A stretch of 44,943 bases of DNA from Pseudomonas spelaei (GCF_009724245.1 NZ_WNNK01000034.1:1-44943), one strand, 5' to 3'; positions 15,320-24,721 are shown, counted from the first letter of the stretch. Notes: generated from the letters alone by a model not told the origin. Numbers and translations: made by a program.

Positions 15320-15681
15320 ACAAAACCCTCATCGTGTTGCTCGCCGCCCTCTTCAGCCAAGCCGCGTGGGCAGACACTCACAGCATCAAGGCGTTCCTCG
15401 CCGACCCGGTGGCGGTGCTGGACGAGCAAGGCAAGCAGCAGCGCGACCTGCCGCGCAAGGACGCGCCAACCCAGCCGGTGCCGGTGTTGCAGTACAACAA
15501 GGCATTGGACCTGGTGCAGGTTGAGCTGGCGGGCCAGAAGGTCTGGCTGGACACCATGGACGTGCGCATCGAGCCACCGCTGAATATCACGGAATTACCG
15601 TGCGACAAGCTGACCAAGAGCCAGACCAAAGACAGTCACAACAACTCCACCATTGGTTTTGGTGCGGGCTGTAATCAATAA
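15316..15681 (+). CDS. Small secreted SH3-like protein
   Basis: 121 residues, starting with a clear signal peptide (LIVLLAALFSQAAWA, cleavage before DTH). The mature part, with two proline-rich stretches and VPVLQYNKALDLVQVELAGQ then KVWLDTMDVRIEP, has the strand spacing of an SH3-type fold, though no family was recognised with certainty. C-terminal cysteines (LPCDKL, GAGCNQ) may form a disulfide. Start overlaps the CHASE2 stop by four bases with CAAGG upstream, and the M48 lipoprotein begins 12 bases after its stop, so it is co-translated with both. Confidence 0.75.
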   Translation: MNKTLIVLLAALFSQAAWADTHSIKAFLADPVAVLDEQGKQQRDLPRKDAPTQPVPVLQYNKALDLVQVELAGQKVWLDTMDVRIEPPLNITELPCDKLTKSQTKDSHNNSTIGFGAGCNQ

Positions 15682-15693
15682 AAAAGGAGCGTC

Positions 15694-17274
15694 GTGGTGA
15701 AGGGATATCGATTGGCGGCCAGCCTTCTGGCCTGTGCGGTACTCAGCGGGTGCGCCACCTTGAAGGGTGCCGACCAGGCGTTCATGAACCTGGTGGGGCC
15801 GTCGACTCAGTCTCGGGTCAAGGGCCATTACGTCGACAACACCGACGTGCGCCAGTACTACAAGCTCGACCCGCAACGCCAGAGCCAGCAACGCTTGAGC
15901 TATGACGGCCATGCGGTACCCGCCGCCGAGGCACGCCAGCAGAACCTGGTGGATATCCCGATGCTGCAGGTGTACTTGCAGGGCATCGTCACGCGCTTGT
16001 CCAAGGGCTGGCCGGGTGAGTTGCCCACGTTGCAGGTGAAAATCACCGACAGTCGCAGCTTCGGGCCGTCGGCGGATCCGTACGGCAACATCTTCGTACC
16101 AATGGGGATGATGGACAACGCCGGCAGTGAAGACGAGATCGCCGCGATGCTTGGCCATGAAATGAGCCATGTACTGCTGCATCACCATGACCGCATGGCT
16201 GCCTTCCAGCAGCAGAAGGAAATGTTCACCACCGTCGCCTCCACCGTGGCGCTGGCAACGATGGCCGCCGACACCGGCGTAGACCGCAGTTCCGGCACCA
16301 TGAAGCTGTTCAGCAAGGACCCGGCCGGCACCCAGAAAACCATCGGCAACACGGTGTTGTACACCGCCTTGGCCAACACCTTTTCCGATCATGTGTGGAG
16401 CACCGCTTGGGGTCGCACCCAGGAAGATCAGGCGGACTTGCTGGGTACCGACCTGATGATCCGCGCCGGTTATGCACCGCGCGGGGCCACCCATAGTCTG
16501 GAGCGGCTCAGTGACTTTCAGGGCAAGCAAAAACCGTTGCTCACCGGCTTTCTCACCGCTCGCAAAAACGCCATGCAGGACTCGCTGCAGCAGTTCAACC
16601 TCAACCGCTTTACCAAAGAGCTGGATGTGTTGGTCAAGGACGGCCTGACCACCAGCATTGCCGCCACCACCCAGTACTTCAACCGCTCGCATATGTCGAC
16701 CCTGGACCGTGACCAGGAACTGCGCGAGTACCTGCAACGCGAATACCGCCAGGAACGCCGCGCCCGGATCAACACCCAGGCCTGGCAGAAGCTGCGGAGC
16801 ACGCCTCAGGTGGCCAAGGCCATCCAGGGTTACAAGGATGCGTACTTCGCCACCGATGCCCTGGCGAAGCAAAAGGTGCCCGAGGCAGATGCGTTTCTGC
16901 GCCGCGCCCTGAACTCGCCGGTCAAGGATCAACCGGGCATTCGCAGCGTCGCCTATTCCGTGCGCCTGGCCCAAGGCAAAAACGGCGAGGCGCTGAAGGA
17001 GTTGCAGGCGATCAAGGACTGGTCCCTGGCCGGGCCTGCGACCTACGACTTGATGATCAGCTATCACCTCAAGCGCGGTGATGGCGAAGCCGCGCTGGCG
17101 ATGATCGACAAGGCCGAGCGCCACCTGGGGTCGGAAGAACTGTTCATCACCGACAAGTTGCTGGCCAACCAGCAAATGAAAAATGCGCAGCAAGTGCAAA
17201 CCGTGCTGCGCAAGTGCGAGCAATACCCGACGCGCAAGGCAAACTGCCAGAAGCTCGCGCCGGTCAAAGCCTGA
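15694..17274 (+). CDS. M48 family metalloprotease lipoprotein
   Basis: 526 residues, GTG start preceded by AAAGGAGCGTC (a second GTG follows directly). Lipobox LSGC with the lipidated cysteine at residue 20; alanine follows, so outer-membrane sorting is expected. The zinc motif HEMSH (H155, E156, H159) sits in the M48 context GSEDEIAAMLGHEMSHVLLHHHDR. The C-terminal 200 residues are helical and repeat-like (GEALKELQAIKDWSLAGPAT), resembling the TPR region of BepA-type proteases that police outer-membrane protein assembly. Member of the CHASE2 gene cluster. Confidence 0.88.
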   Translation: MVKGYRLAASLLACAVLSGCATLKGADQAFMNLVGPSTQSRVKGHYVDNTDVRQYYKLDPQRQSQQRLSYDGHAVPAAEARQQNLVDIPMLQVYLQGIVTRLSKGWPGELPTLQVKITDSRSFGPSADPYGNIFVPMGMMDNAGSEDEIAAMLGHEMSHVLLHHHDRMAAFQQQKEMFTTVASTVALATMAADTGVDRSSGTMKLFSKDPAGTQKTIGNTVLYTALANTFSDHVWSTAWGRTQEDQADLLGTDLMIRAGYAPRGATHSLERLSDFQGKQKPLLTGFLTARKNAMQDSLQQFNLNRFTKELDVLVKDGLTTSIAATTQYFNRSHMSTLDRDQELREYLQREYRQERRARINTQAWQKLRSTPQVAKAIQGYKDAYFATDALAKQKVPEADAFLRRALNSPVKDQPGIRSVAYSVRLAQGKNGEALKELQAIKDWSLAGPATYDLMISYHLKRGDGEAALAMIDKAERHLGSEELFITDKLLANQQMKNAQQVQTVLRKCEQYPTRKANCQKLAPVKA

Positions 17275-17283
17275 AACTAAATG

Positions 17284-17311
17284 GGCCGGTCGCGTCTGGG
17301 CGCTGCCGGCC
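17284..17311 (+). terminator. Weak terminator-like hairpin
   Basis: GGCCGG (17284-17289) and CCGGCC (17306-17311) followed by TTCCCTTCT, between the two protease genes. May reduce rather than stop read-through. Confidence 0.3.
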
Positions 17312-17384
17312 TTCCCTTCTCGGTATCCCGCCTCCAGGGTTTTCGGTATAAACGGCGTAATCCCTGCGTCGAGAATGGACTTCG

Positions 17385-19520
17385 ATGAACGCCCTCAAGC
17401 TGATCCTCCTGCTGATCGTTTTTCCGTTGCTGCTGGCCGCCACCGGAGGCTGGCAGTGGCAGCGCGCCGTCGACGGGGCGCTCAAGCTCAGCGAGTTTGA
17501 GGCCAACCTGGAAATAGCCAGGCCGCAGTTGCGAGCATTAGTGGCGCAAAACCCGATGACCCCGGTGACGGTCAATGGCGAAAAACTCAGCGCACAGTTG
17601 GTGTTGTCACGGATGGACAAGGCCGCCGATGAGACCGGCACCGCGCACCGCGTCAACAATGCCTTGCAGCTACTCGCCCAGTGGGTGATTGCTGTGGGTT
17701 TGCTGGCGGCCTTGATTGGCGCGGCGGCACTGGGCGCGACCCACTGGGCCGGTGCCCGGGCGCGCAAATCCCGACAGGCGTTGTTGCAGGTGTTTTCCCT
17801 GGGCAGCCGCTTGCTGCCCTATGTGCTGGTGGGTCAGGCGATCGCCCTGGCCGCGACGGTTGCCCTGCTGCTGACCTATGAAGGCCTGGGGTTTTGGCAC
17901 ATCGGCCGGTTGTCCACGGGCGAGGTCAAGATCATGGCAGTGGCCGGGGTGATCGCCGCCTTTTGCCTGTATTCGATGTGGTTGCTGCTGCGGCAACTGC
18001 GCTGGATGCTGACGATGTTCGAGCCGACGCCGATCTCGATGTTTGGCCAAGTGGTGACGCTACAGCAGGCGCCCGATCTGTGGCGCCATGTGAGCGAGCT
18101 GGCAAACACACTGGGTGCATTGCCGCCGGACCATATCGTGGTGAGCCTGACAGAAGGTTTTTACGTGACCTCCAGCGACGCCACCGTCCTGCCAGCCGAA
18201 ACGGCTTTGCGCGGCCGAACCCTGCATCTGCCACTGCTGTATCTGGGGGTGCTGAGTCGGGAAGAAATCGCCGCAGTGATCGGCCATGAGCTGGCGCACT
18301 TCGTGGGTGAAGACACCGAGTACAGCCTGCGTTTTGTGCCGATCTACGACGGGGTCAACCGCAGCCTCGGCGCGCTGGCCCAAGCCATGCTGGCCAGTGA
18401 TGTGATTCAGGGGCGGTTGATGAGGCCTTCATTCCTGTTCGGCGTGTTTTTCATGGAGCGCTTCCATCATGCGGTCAGCCACTGGAGCCGCCAGCGCGAG
18501 CTGCTCGCCGATGCCACGGGCAGCCGGTTGGCGGGCAACGCGGCGGCGGCTTCGGCACTGATGCGGATATCGGTGCTTAACCCACAGGTGGATCGCCTGT
18601 TACGGGCGCACCTTGATGCACACCACGCTGCCATCGATGACCTGCCGACAGCGATACTCAACGAACTGCAACAGTGTGAACTGGCACTGCCACCTGACGC
18701 GCTGGAGATTCACCTGCCACATCCGACCGACTCGCACCCGTCCAACGGCGAGCGGATACGAGCGCTGCACGTGGCGCCGGAGGACGCGCTGCACAGCGGC
18801 ACCCGGCCGGTGGATGCCCTGGCCGCAGGTGCGACGCTGGATGCGTACTTCTGCGAACCCCTGACGCTGCGCCAGCAACTGTCCCGTGACCTGAAGGCTG
18901 AGGTGACGTGGCAGGAGGAGGCGCACGCTCAAGTCCTTGAGTCCTTGGCTGAGTCGGTCAAAGGCGAACAGTCCTTGCACGAAGGCGGGCGCCGACGCGC
19001 TATCGCCACGGGCGCATTGGCGTTGCCATTCGTTGTGCTTGGGCTATGGATGATGATCCTGCCATGGCTGTTTCCGGAAAAAGTGAAGGGCACGCCTTTA
19101 GCCACGCTGGGTGCAGGTGCGGGCATCGCGGGTGTCGCGTTGATCTTCCTGTGGCTCGCCATACGGCGATTCAAGCGCGCGCCACAGACGGCGCTGCGAC
19201 TGACACCGGAGCATTTTGTGTTTGCCAACCTGGCACAGCCGCTGCCCATCGAGCACATCGCCAGTGTCGGGTTGCAAGCCATCAATGGCCTGTGGGTGAT
19301 CGTGCAATTGACACCGGAGGCGCCCTTGCCCGAAATCCGCAAAAGCGCGTTCGGTGTACCGGGGGCCAGGCTCAACAAGAAGAAACATCAGGTGCTACTG
19401 TTCATGGCGCAGTTTTGTCTCGACAACAAGCGCCTCACGTCGCAGGCAACGCTGGAACTGATCTACGACTACCTGAATGCGGCCCATGCCCGAAACGCTT
19501 TGCAGGCGCGCCACCAATAG
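17385..19520 (+). CDS. Membrane-embedded M48 family metalloprotease
   Basis: 711 residues. Membrane segments at about 3-21, 98-117, 142-165 and 183-205, then the catalytic zinc motif HELAH (H301, E302, H305) in EEIAAVIGHELAHFVGEDTEYS, and a second pair of membrane segments near 545-595 with a cytosolic-type tail. This is the HtpX/YfgC-related M48 architecture with an unusually long C-terminal part. The start follows a modest ribosome site. 110 bases after the lipoprotein protease and on the same strand, so both proteases probably serve the CHASE2 sensor's pathway in envelope quality control (inference). Confidence 0.85.
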   Translation: MNALKLILLLIVFPLLLAATGGWQWQRAVDGALKLSEFEANLEIARPQLRALVAQNPMTPVTVNGEKLSAQLVLSRMDKAADETGTAHRVNNALQLLAQWVIAVGLLAALIGAAALGATHWAGARARKSRQALLQVFSLGSRLLPYVLVGQAIALAATVALLLTYEGLGFWHIGRLSTGEVKIMAVAGVIAAFCLYSMWLLLRQLRWMLTMFEPTPISMFGQVVTLQQAPDLWRHVSELANTLGALPPDHIVVSLTEGFYVTSSDATVLPAETALRGRTLHLPLLYLGVLSREEIAAVIGHELAHFVGEDTEYSLRFVPIYDGVNRSLGALAQAMLASDVIQGRLMRPSFLFGVFFMERFHHAVSHWSRQRELLADATGSRLAGNAAAASALMRISVLNPQVDRLLRAHLDAHHAAIDDLPTAILNELQQCELALPPDALEIHLPHPTDSHPSNGERIRALHVAPEDALHSGTRPVDALAAGATLDAYFCEPLTLRQQLSRDLKAEVTWQEEAHAQVLESLAESVKGEQSLHEGGRRRAIATGALALPFVVLGLWMMILPWLFPEKVKGTPLATLGAGAGIAGVALIFLWLAIRRFKRAPQTALRLTPEHFVFANLAQPLPIEHIASVGLQAINGLWVIVQLTPEAPLPEIRKSAFGVPGARLNKKKHQVLLFMAQFCLDNKRLTSQATLELIYDYLNAAHARNALQARHQ

Positions 19521-19545
19521 CGTGTCCGCGTGTTGTAGCGCCCAT

Positions 19546-19584
19546 AAAAAACGCCCCGGAGCCAAAGCCACGGGGCGTTTTTTT
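19546..19584. terminator. Bidirectional Rho-independent terminator
   Basis: AAAAAACGCCCCG ... CGGGGCGTTTTTTT: a 7-bp G/C stem flanked by A and T runs, between the convergent protease and porin genes. Confidence 0.9.
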
Positions 19585-19621
19585 CAACCTGAGATCAGGC
19601 CGAAGCGTAACGCTCGATCAA

Positions 19622-20908
19622 TTAGAAAACGTTGATCGGGTAGTCCGCGAACAGACGGATTTCGTTACCGCCTACGTTGTAGTTGCTGGCGTTGTTGGAG
19701 ACGCGCAACCAGGACGCACGGGCACGCAGGCTCAGGTCTTTAGCCGGGCCGCTCTGTACCACGTATTTGAACTGGTTGAAGATCTCACGCTCGGTGCCAC
19801 TGCCACGGTTGGAACCGTCGTCAATGTTGGTGCCGCGCACGTAAGCGATGTTGTACGTCAGGCCCGGTACACCGAAGGCGCCGAAGTCCAGGCCGTAGCC
19901 TGCCTGCCAGGAGCGCTCGTCCTTGCCGTTGAAGTCAGACCAGTAGGAGTTGGCCAACAGGATGGTGTTACCACCATCACCGACGCCGCCAGCGTTGCGG
20001 TAGCCGCCGTACAGGTAACCGGTGTCACCGGTGCTGCGCTGGTGAGCCAGGGTCAGGCTGTGCGGACCGAAGGCCCACGTGGCGGCCAGGCTCCAGATCT
20101 TGTTGTCACGGGCGTCGGCATCACCTTGGTTTTCCAGGGCGAAGCTGCGGTCCAGCTTGGTTTTGTAGCCGTTGAAGTCAAAGGTCAACGATTGCTTCTC
20201 TGGCAGGGCCAGTACGTAGTTGACGTTGACGTATTGCTTCTTCAGCACGTCCTGCATGTTGGAGGCATAGAGCGCAGCCGACAGGCTTTCGGTGAATTTG
20301 TAGCTACCACCGATGTAGTCGATGCTTTTCAGGCCGCCGCTGTCAGAACCCTCGGCGCTCTTACGAGCTTCCTTGGTGAAGTGACCACCTTCCAGCTTCA
20401 GACCCTTGATCTCATTGGAGACGATCGAAGTACCGGTGTAAGTTTCCGACAACAGACGGGAGTTGTCGTACTGCAGGACCGGCACGGCTGGCATCTGCTC
20501 ACCGTACTTGAGCACGGTGTTGGAGAGGCGGAACTTGACAGCTGCGCCGCCCTTGGACAGGTCGTTGGCGGCTTCGCCATCGGCACCTTGCTTGAAGAAG
20601 TCGATACCGCCAGCGCCGCTTTTACCTTTACCGCCATCCAGACGAATAGCGTATTGGCCGATCACGTCCACACCTACGCCGACAGTGCCTTGGGTGAAGC
20701 CGGATTCGAATTTACCGATGAAGCCCTGGCCCCATTCGGCTTTGTCTTGCTTGCCATTTTTGTAGTCGCGGCTGATGTAAGCATTACGCGCCGCGATGTT
20801 CAGGTGGCTGTCTTCAACAAAACCCTTGGAGTCTGCTTGATCGTCAGCCATTGCCTGAGTGGCGCTCAAAATCCCCAGAGCGATCAGACCCATCCGTTTA
20901 TTCAACAT
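19622..20908 (-). CDS. OprD-family outer membrane porin
   Basis: 428 residues, signal peptide cleaved after TQAMA. The mature start (DQADSKGFVEDSHLNIAARNAYISRDY) and blocks such as SWQAGYGLDFGAFGVPGLTYNIAYVRGTNID are diagnostic of the OprD/Occ family, 18-stranded channels for carboxylates and basic amino acids. The terminal residue is phenylalanine (YPINVF). AAGGAATAAG precedes the ATG. In P. aeruginosa an OprD-family member (OprE) lies beside aguA, as I recall; this gene lies two genes from the agu pair here, so it may be its counterpart, but the subfamily was not established. Confidence 0.88.
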   Translation of the reverse strand: MLNKRMGLIALGILSATQAMADDQADSKGFVEDSHLNIAARNAYISRDYKNGKQDKAEWGQGFIGKFESGFTQGTVGVGVDVIGQYAIRLDGGKGKSGAGGIDFFKQGADGEAANDLSKGGAAVKFRLSNTVLKYGEQMPAVPVLQYDNSRLLSETYTGTSIVSNEIKGLKLEGGHFTKEARKSAEGSDSGGLKSIDYIGGSYKFTESLSAALYASNMQDVLKKQYVNVNYVLALPEKQSLTFDFNGYKTKLDRSFALENQGDADARDNKIWSLAATWAFGPHSLTLAHQRSTGDTGYLYGGYRNAGGVGDGGNTILLANSYWSDFNGKDERSWQAGYGLDFGAFGVPGLTYNIAYVRGTNIDDGSNRGSGTEREIFNQFKYVVQSGPAKDLSLRARASWLRVSNNASNYNVGGNEIRLFADYPINVF

Positions 20909-20995
20909 TTTCTTATTCCTTATTACTGGTTGAGTACGCGCTGTAACACCAGGCTCCTACAAACTTTCTGGTGCTGGCTTCCCCCGAATAAAAAA

Positions 20996-21024
20996 GCCCG
21001 CGGACGACTGAACATACCGCGGGC
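20996..21024. terminator. Rho-independent terminator of the DsbA-like gene
   Basis: GCCCGCGG (20996-21003) and CCGCGGGC (21017-21024) flanked by A6 and T7, so active in both directions; on the minus strand it lies about 160 bases after the DsbA-like stop. Confidence 0.85.
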
Positions 21025-21186
21025 CTTTTTTTATGGAGAGTCATGGCGGTCAGCCACAGGCGTTGGGGCGAATCCTAGCCGCGCCTTTGACAGTGTGTCA
21101 ATTTCGTGAATCGTCTGTATTTAGGCTAAAAAAGTCTAAGAAATGTTGAATAGCCATCATTCTGTAGGGAATGTCTCCCACTGCAC

Positions 21187-21894
21187 TCAAGCAATTGCGG
21201 GACCTGCACAGCCGTTCACATCGCAGGACAACGCGCTCGGCGTGCTGCTCTGGGTCGAACCAGCAACGGTTTGACTCAGCCAGGCGGCAAACGCTTCGGG
21301 CTTGCCGAGCCACGGGCTGATGTCCAGCAGCGTGAAGTGGCCGCCCTGTTCCAGGGCCAACGTGGGAAAGCCCTGGCCGCCGACTTTGGCCAGCCATTGA
21401 CGGCTGTCCTTTATATGGGCGGTGGTCTGTGAGCCGAGGTGTTGTTTGAACGCTGTTTCGAACGCCTGAGGTTCAAAGCCAATGGACTCGGCCAACGCCA
21501 ACAGTACGTCGTTGTCAGCAATCCGGCGGCCTTCAACGTAGTGGGCGGTTTGCAAACGCCCCAACAATTCCAGACCACGCTTCTCCAACTGCTCAGCCGC
21601 CAGGACGGCGGCCGTCGGCGGCGCCGAGTCGAACACAGCACTGTGGTCGCGCAGCAGGCCTTCAAAATACGCCTCGCCAAACGGCTGACCGGTGTACTCG
21701 GCAATGCGTCGGTCGTGGGGCATTACATAGTCGCGTAGCTGCGGCGACACCCCCTGACGGTTGTTGCCGGTCATCATGCCGCCACCATGCAGTTGGATCG
21801 GTACTACCTGCCGGGCAGCGTGCAATAGCGGCTTGGCACCATAGCACCAGCCGCACAGGGGGTCGTAGATGTAATGCAGGGTGACAGCCGACAT
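21187..21894 (-). CDS. DsbA-family thioredoxin-fold protein
   Basis: 235 residues from the ATG at 21894, preceded by GGAG at six bases; the open frame extends upstream but without ribosome site. The redox motif C14-G-W-C17 lies in YIYDPLCGWCYGAKPLL, followed by the inserted helical domain of the DsbA/FrnE type. There is no signal peptide, so it is probably cytoplasmic, unlike true DsbA. The end (CDVNGC) has two further cysteines. A thiol-disulfide oxidoreductase or isomerase role is likely; the substrate is unknown. Divergent from the siderophore receptor gene. Confidence 0.85.
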   Translation of the reverse strand: MSAVTLHYIYDPLCGWCYGAKPLLHAARQVVPIQLHGGGMMTGNNRQGVSPQLRDYVMPHDRRIAEYTGQPFGEAYFEGLLRDHSAVFDSAPPTAAVLAAEQLEKRGLELLGRLQTAHYVEGRRIADNDVLLALAESIGFEPQAFETAFKQHLGSQTTAHIKDSRQWLAKVGGQGFPTLALEQGGHFTLLDISPWLGKPEAFAAWLSQTVAGSTQSSTPSALSCDVNGCAGPAIA

Positions 21895-22066
21895 GAATAA
21901 CTCCAGATGAAAACTCGATAGCAGCCGATTATTCCGACACAGGCACCCAAGAAAAACGCCGGATTGGCTTTCAGACTGTTTCGCGAATCGGTCGAATACC
22001 CCTGGAAAACACATGACGTAACATTTCACCGAGCGGATTTTGTAGGAATGAATAACGCGCGCAAAT

Positions 22067-22085
22067 AGCAAGCATTATCATTAAC
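22067..22085 (-). promoter_or_regulatory. Fur box before the siderophore receptor
   Basis: Minus-strand sequence GTTAATGATAATGCTTGCT matches the 19-bp Fur consensus at 13 positions by eye, including an unbroken run of ten. It is centred 38 bases upstream of the receptor start and would also cover the divergent direction. Iron repression is therefore expected. Confidence 0.65.
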
Positions 22086-22113
22086 GCACGTCATCTTCCT
22101 TCAAACCTTTCGG

Positions 22114-24198
22114 ATGCACTCCCTGATGCCTGCCCTTCGCCTGACGCCCATCACCCTTGGGTTTTCTGTTCTGCTGTCCGCCGGATTTGCCTGTGCGGCG
22201 ACCACATTGCCCGAAACCTCCATCAGCGCCGAAGCCGACGAAGATGATCCGCGTGTCAAGGACACCACCACCGCCACCCGCACCGCGACACCTGTGCGCT
22301 ACGTGCCCCAGGCGATCGACTCGGTGAAAACCGAAAACCTCAGTTCCTACGGTACCAATGACCTTGGCCAGGCCTTAAGCGGCATCCCCAACGTCAGCAG
22401 CGGCGCCGACACGCGCTTCGACAGCTTGCGCATCCGCGGCTTCGACGCCAGCAACGACTTCTACCTGGACGGCGTGCGCGACGACAGCCAGTACGTGCGC
22501 GACCTGCACAATATCGAACGCATCGAAGTGCTCAAAGGCCCCGCAGCCGTGCTGTACGGGCGCGGCGGCCAAGGCGGCATCGTCAATCGCGTGAGTAAAC
22601 TGCCCCAGGCCGGCCACGCGTCCAGCATCGAAGCCCAAGGCGGCAGCAATGACCTGCGCAGCCTGTACGCCGACCTCAGCACCGACCCCACCGACACCAT
22701 CAGCCTGCGCCTGAACATGGGCAACCAGGACAACAACAGCTTCCGCGACGGCGTCAGTGGCAACCGCCAACTGTTCGCACCGTCCATGAGTTGGCAACTG
22801 GCGCCGGATCTGAACTGGTTGGTGCAGTACGAATACAGCCGCTACAACCGCACGCCGGATCGTGGCATTCCCGGGATCAACGGCCGCCCAGGTGATGTAG
22901 GGCGCGACACCACTTATGGCGACAAGCGCGACTATATCGACGACAAGTCCCAGTCGCTGCGCTCCAAACTCGCCTATGAGCTCAATGACAACTGGCAACT
23001 GCGTCACACCCTCAGCCTGTTCAAACTCGACAGCGATTTCGACAACACCTACGTGGTCAGCTTCGACCCCAAGACCAACAAGGTCGGGCGTCAACGCTGG
23101 CAACAAGACCTGAGCACCCGCAACCTCTTCAACAACGTCGAGCTGGAAGGCGGCTTCAGCACCTTCGGCCTGGAACACCGCGTGCTGACTGGCGTGGAAC
23201 TGGGCGACCAGCGCCGCGACCCGAAACTCTATCGCGCGCCCCTCAATGCCGTGCCGAGCCTGGATGCGTACAACCCCGACCGAAATCTGCGCCACACCGG
23301 CCGCCTGCCGGCGTTCAGCAGCAGCCATACCGAAGCGAAAAGCCAGGGCGTGTATGTGCAGGATCAACTGCGCCTCAATGACCAATGGCAACTGCTCGCC
23401 GGCTTGCGTTATGACCGCTTCGACGTGGAATCCACCAACAAGCTGATCAACACGTCAGAGCAAGTGGTCAGCCACAGCACCAGCCCGCGGGTAGGCGTGG
23501 TCTGGACGCCACTGGAACACCACTCGTTCTACGCCTCCTGGAGCAAGACCTTCTCCCCCACCGGCGGCGGCTTGATCGGCATCACGCCGAACGCTAATGG
23601 CAACGCCAATGACCTGAGCCCCGAACTGACCCGGCAGAAAGAAATCGGCGTGAAAAGCGACTGGCTCGATGACCGCTTCAGCACCACCCTCGCCGTGTAC
23701 GAACTGGAACTCTACAACCGCCGCACCCGCGACCCGCTGGACCCGACCATCACCTTGCTCAGCGGCATGCAACGCTCTCGCGGTGTGGAACTGACCGCCA
23801 CCGGGAAAATCGTCGGCAACTGGTACATGCGCGGTGGCATCGGCCTGCAGGACGCCAAGGTCGTGAAGGACAACAACGGCTTTGAAGGCAAGCGCATCAA
23901 TGACGTGGCCAAGCGCAATGCCAGCCTGTTCGTCACGTGGAAACCGGAGATGGGCTGGTACGCGGAAACCGGGCTGACCCTGGTAGGCGATCGTTATGCC
24001 GATAACGCCAACACCGTGGTACTGCCGGGTTATGGCCGCTGGGACGCGTTGGCCGGGTTCCGGCAGAAGGAATGGGATGTGCGGGCAGCGCTGACCAATA
24101 TCAGCGACAAGACGTACTACGCGTCGGCGACCAGCGCTGCGCAGATTCAAGTGGGTGAGCCGCGTAGTTTGGTGGTGACGGGGACTTATAGCTTCTAA
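22114..24198 (+). CDS. TonB-dependent siderophore receptor (Fiu/PiuA-like)
   Basis: 694 residues. Signal peptide (LTPITLGFSVLLSAGFACAA), then a TonB-box candidate (LPETSISA), a plug domain with the expected VPQAIDSVKTENL, LRIRGFDASNDFYLDGVRDD and IERIEVLKGPAAVLYGRGGQGG motifs, and a 22-strand barrel ending in SLVVTGTYSF with the terminal phenylalanine. The lack of an N-terminal signalling extension means that it does not talk to a FecR-type anti-sigma factor. The closest recalled types are catecholate receptors of the Fiu/PiuA kind; the ligand cannot be told from sequence. The Fur box upstream fits iron control. Confidence 0.9.
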   Translation: MHSLMPALRLTPITLGFSVLLSAGFACAATTLPETSISAEADEDDPRVKDTTTATRTATPVRYVPQAIDSVKTENLSSYGTNDLGQALSGIPNVSSGADTRFDSLRIRGFDASNDFYLDGVRDDSQYVRDLHNIERIEVLKGPAAVLYGRGGQGGIVNRVSKLPQAGHASSIEAQGGSNDLRSLYADLSTDPTDTISLRLNMGNQDNNSFRDGVSGNRQLFAPSMSWQLAPDLNWLVQYEYSRYNRTPDRGIPGINGRPGDVGRDTTYGDKRDYIDDKSQSLRSKLAYELNDNWQLRHTLSLFKLDSDFDNTYVVSFDPKTNKVGRQRWQQDLSTRNLFNNVELEGGFSTFGLEHRVLTGVELGDQRRDPKLYRAPLNAVPSLDAYNPDRNLRHTGRLPAFSSSHTEAKSQGVYVQDQLRLNDQWQLLAGLRYDRFDVESTNKLINTSEQVVSHSTSPRVGVVWTPLEHHSFYASWSKTFSPTGGGLIGITPNANGNANDLSPELTRQKEIGVKSDWLDDRFSTTLAVYELELYNRRTRDPLDPTITLLSGMQRSRGVELTATGKIVGNWYMRGGIGLQDAKVVKDNNGFEGKRINDVAKRNASLFVTWKPEMGWYAETGLTLVGDRYADNANTVVLPGYGRWDALAGFRQKEWDVRAALTNISDKTYYASATSAAQIQVGEPRSLVVTGTYSF

Positions 24199-24230
24199 CT
24201 GCCTGGTCAAACAGGAAGAACGCAGTTCAT

Positions 24231-24317
24231 GTGGGAGCTGGCTTGCCTGCGATAGCGATGGGTCAGGTAACAAATCAGTGCCTGACAGACCGCTATCGCA
24301 GGCAAGCCAGCTCCCAC
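24231..24317. repeat. Paired REP elements (BIME)
   Basis: GTGGGAGCTGGCTTGCCTGC and the following seven bases (24231-24257) return as a perfect 27-base inverted copy at 24291-24317; the centre also pairs (GTCAGG/CCTGAC). Typical pseudomonad REP doublet between convergent genes, likely to block 3' decay. Confidence 0.9.
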
Positions 24318-24335
24318 ATTTGATCTCCATGTTCT

Positions 24336-24548
24336 TTAGCGTTGTATCAGCTCACACAACACCTGCAACTCATCCTCGCTGAGCAACCCCGCCGGGTAAC
24401 GCTCACTCATCACCTGCCGTGGATCAGGCGTCCTGATCTGTCGCGAACCGTTGCTCTTCAGCCAGAGTGCCAGCGCATGAATCGCGTCACCGTTCACCAT
24501 CACGGGGTGGGGCGTGCGCTTGTAGATCATGTTGATATCCGCGTTCAT
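24336..24548 (-). CDS. Small conserved-looking hypothetical protein
   Basis: 70 residues from ATG at 24548, chosen because AGGAGAGAG lies seven bases upstream. Sequence begins MNADINMIYKRTPHPVMVNG and contains HALALWLKSNG and LLSEDELQVLCELIQR; no signal peptide or motif was recognised. Stand-alone gene next to the REP doublet. Confidence 0.6.
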   Translation of the reverse strand: MNADINMIYKRTPHPVMVNGDAIHALALWLKSNGSRQIRTPDPRQVMSERYPAGLLSEDELQVLCELIQR

Positions 24549-24693
24549 TTCAGCGCTCTCTCCTGCTGCGTGAGCGGCTAACTTACTCAAGGTTTATGAC
24601 AGAACATCGCCACTCTGCGCCTTGCCAACCGTTACAGCGCTGATACAAGAGCTATGCCAATGCGCCCGGTTTACAGGCGTGCGGACACAAAAA

Positions 24694-24721
24694 AGCCCAA
24701 GACCCTTGCGGGCCATGGGCT
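24694..24721 (-). terminator. Rho-independent terminator of aguBA
   Basis: On the minus strand AGCCCATGGCCC-GCAA-GGGTCTTGGGCT (one mismatch, one G-T) followed by TTTTTTGTG, 73 bases beyond the aguA stop. Confidence 0.85.

Noticed and set aside
15595..17223. 542-codon minus-strand frame
   Set aside because: Antisense shadow of the M48 lipoprotein gene; the plus frame has a lipobox and HEMSH motif, and the minus frame has no family features.
19046..21109. 687-codon plus-strand frame
   Set aside because: Runs antisense through the OprD-type porin and overlaps the protease gene; no ribosome site or motif, high-G/C shadow frame.
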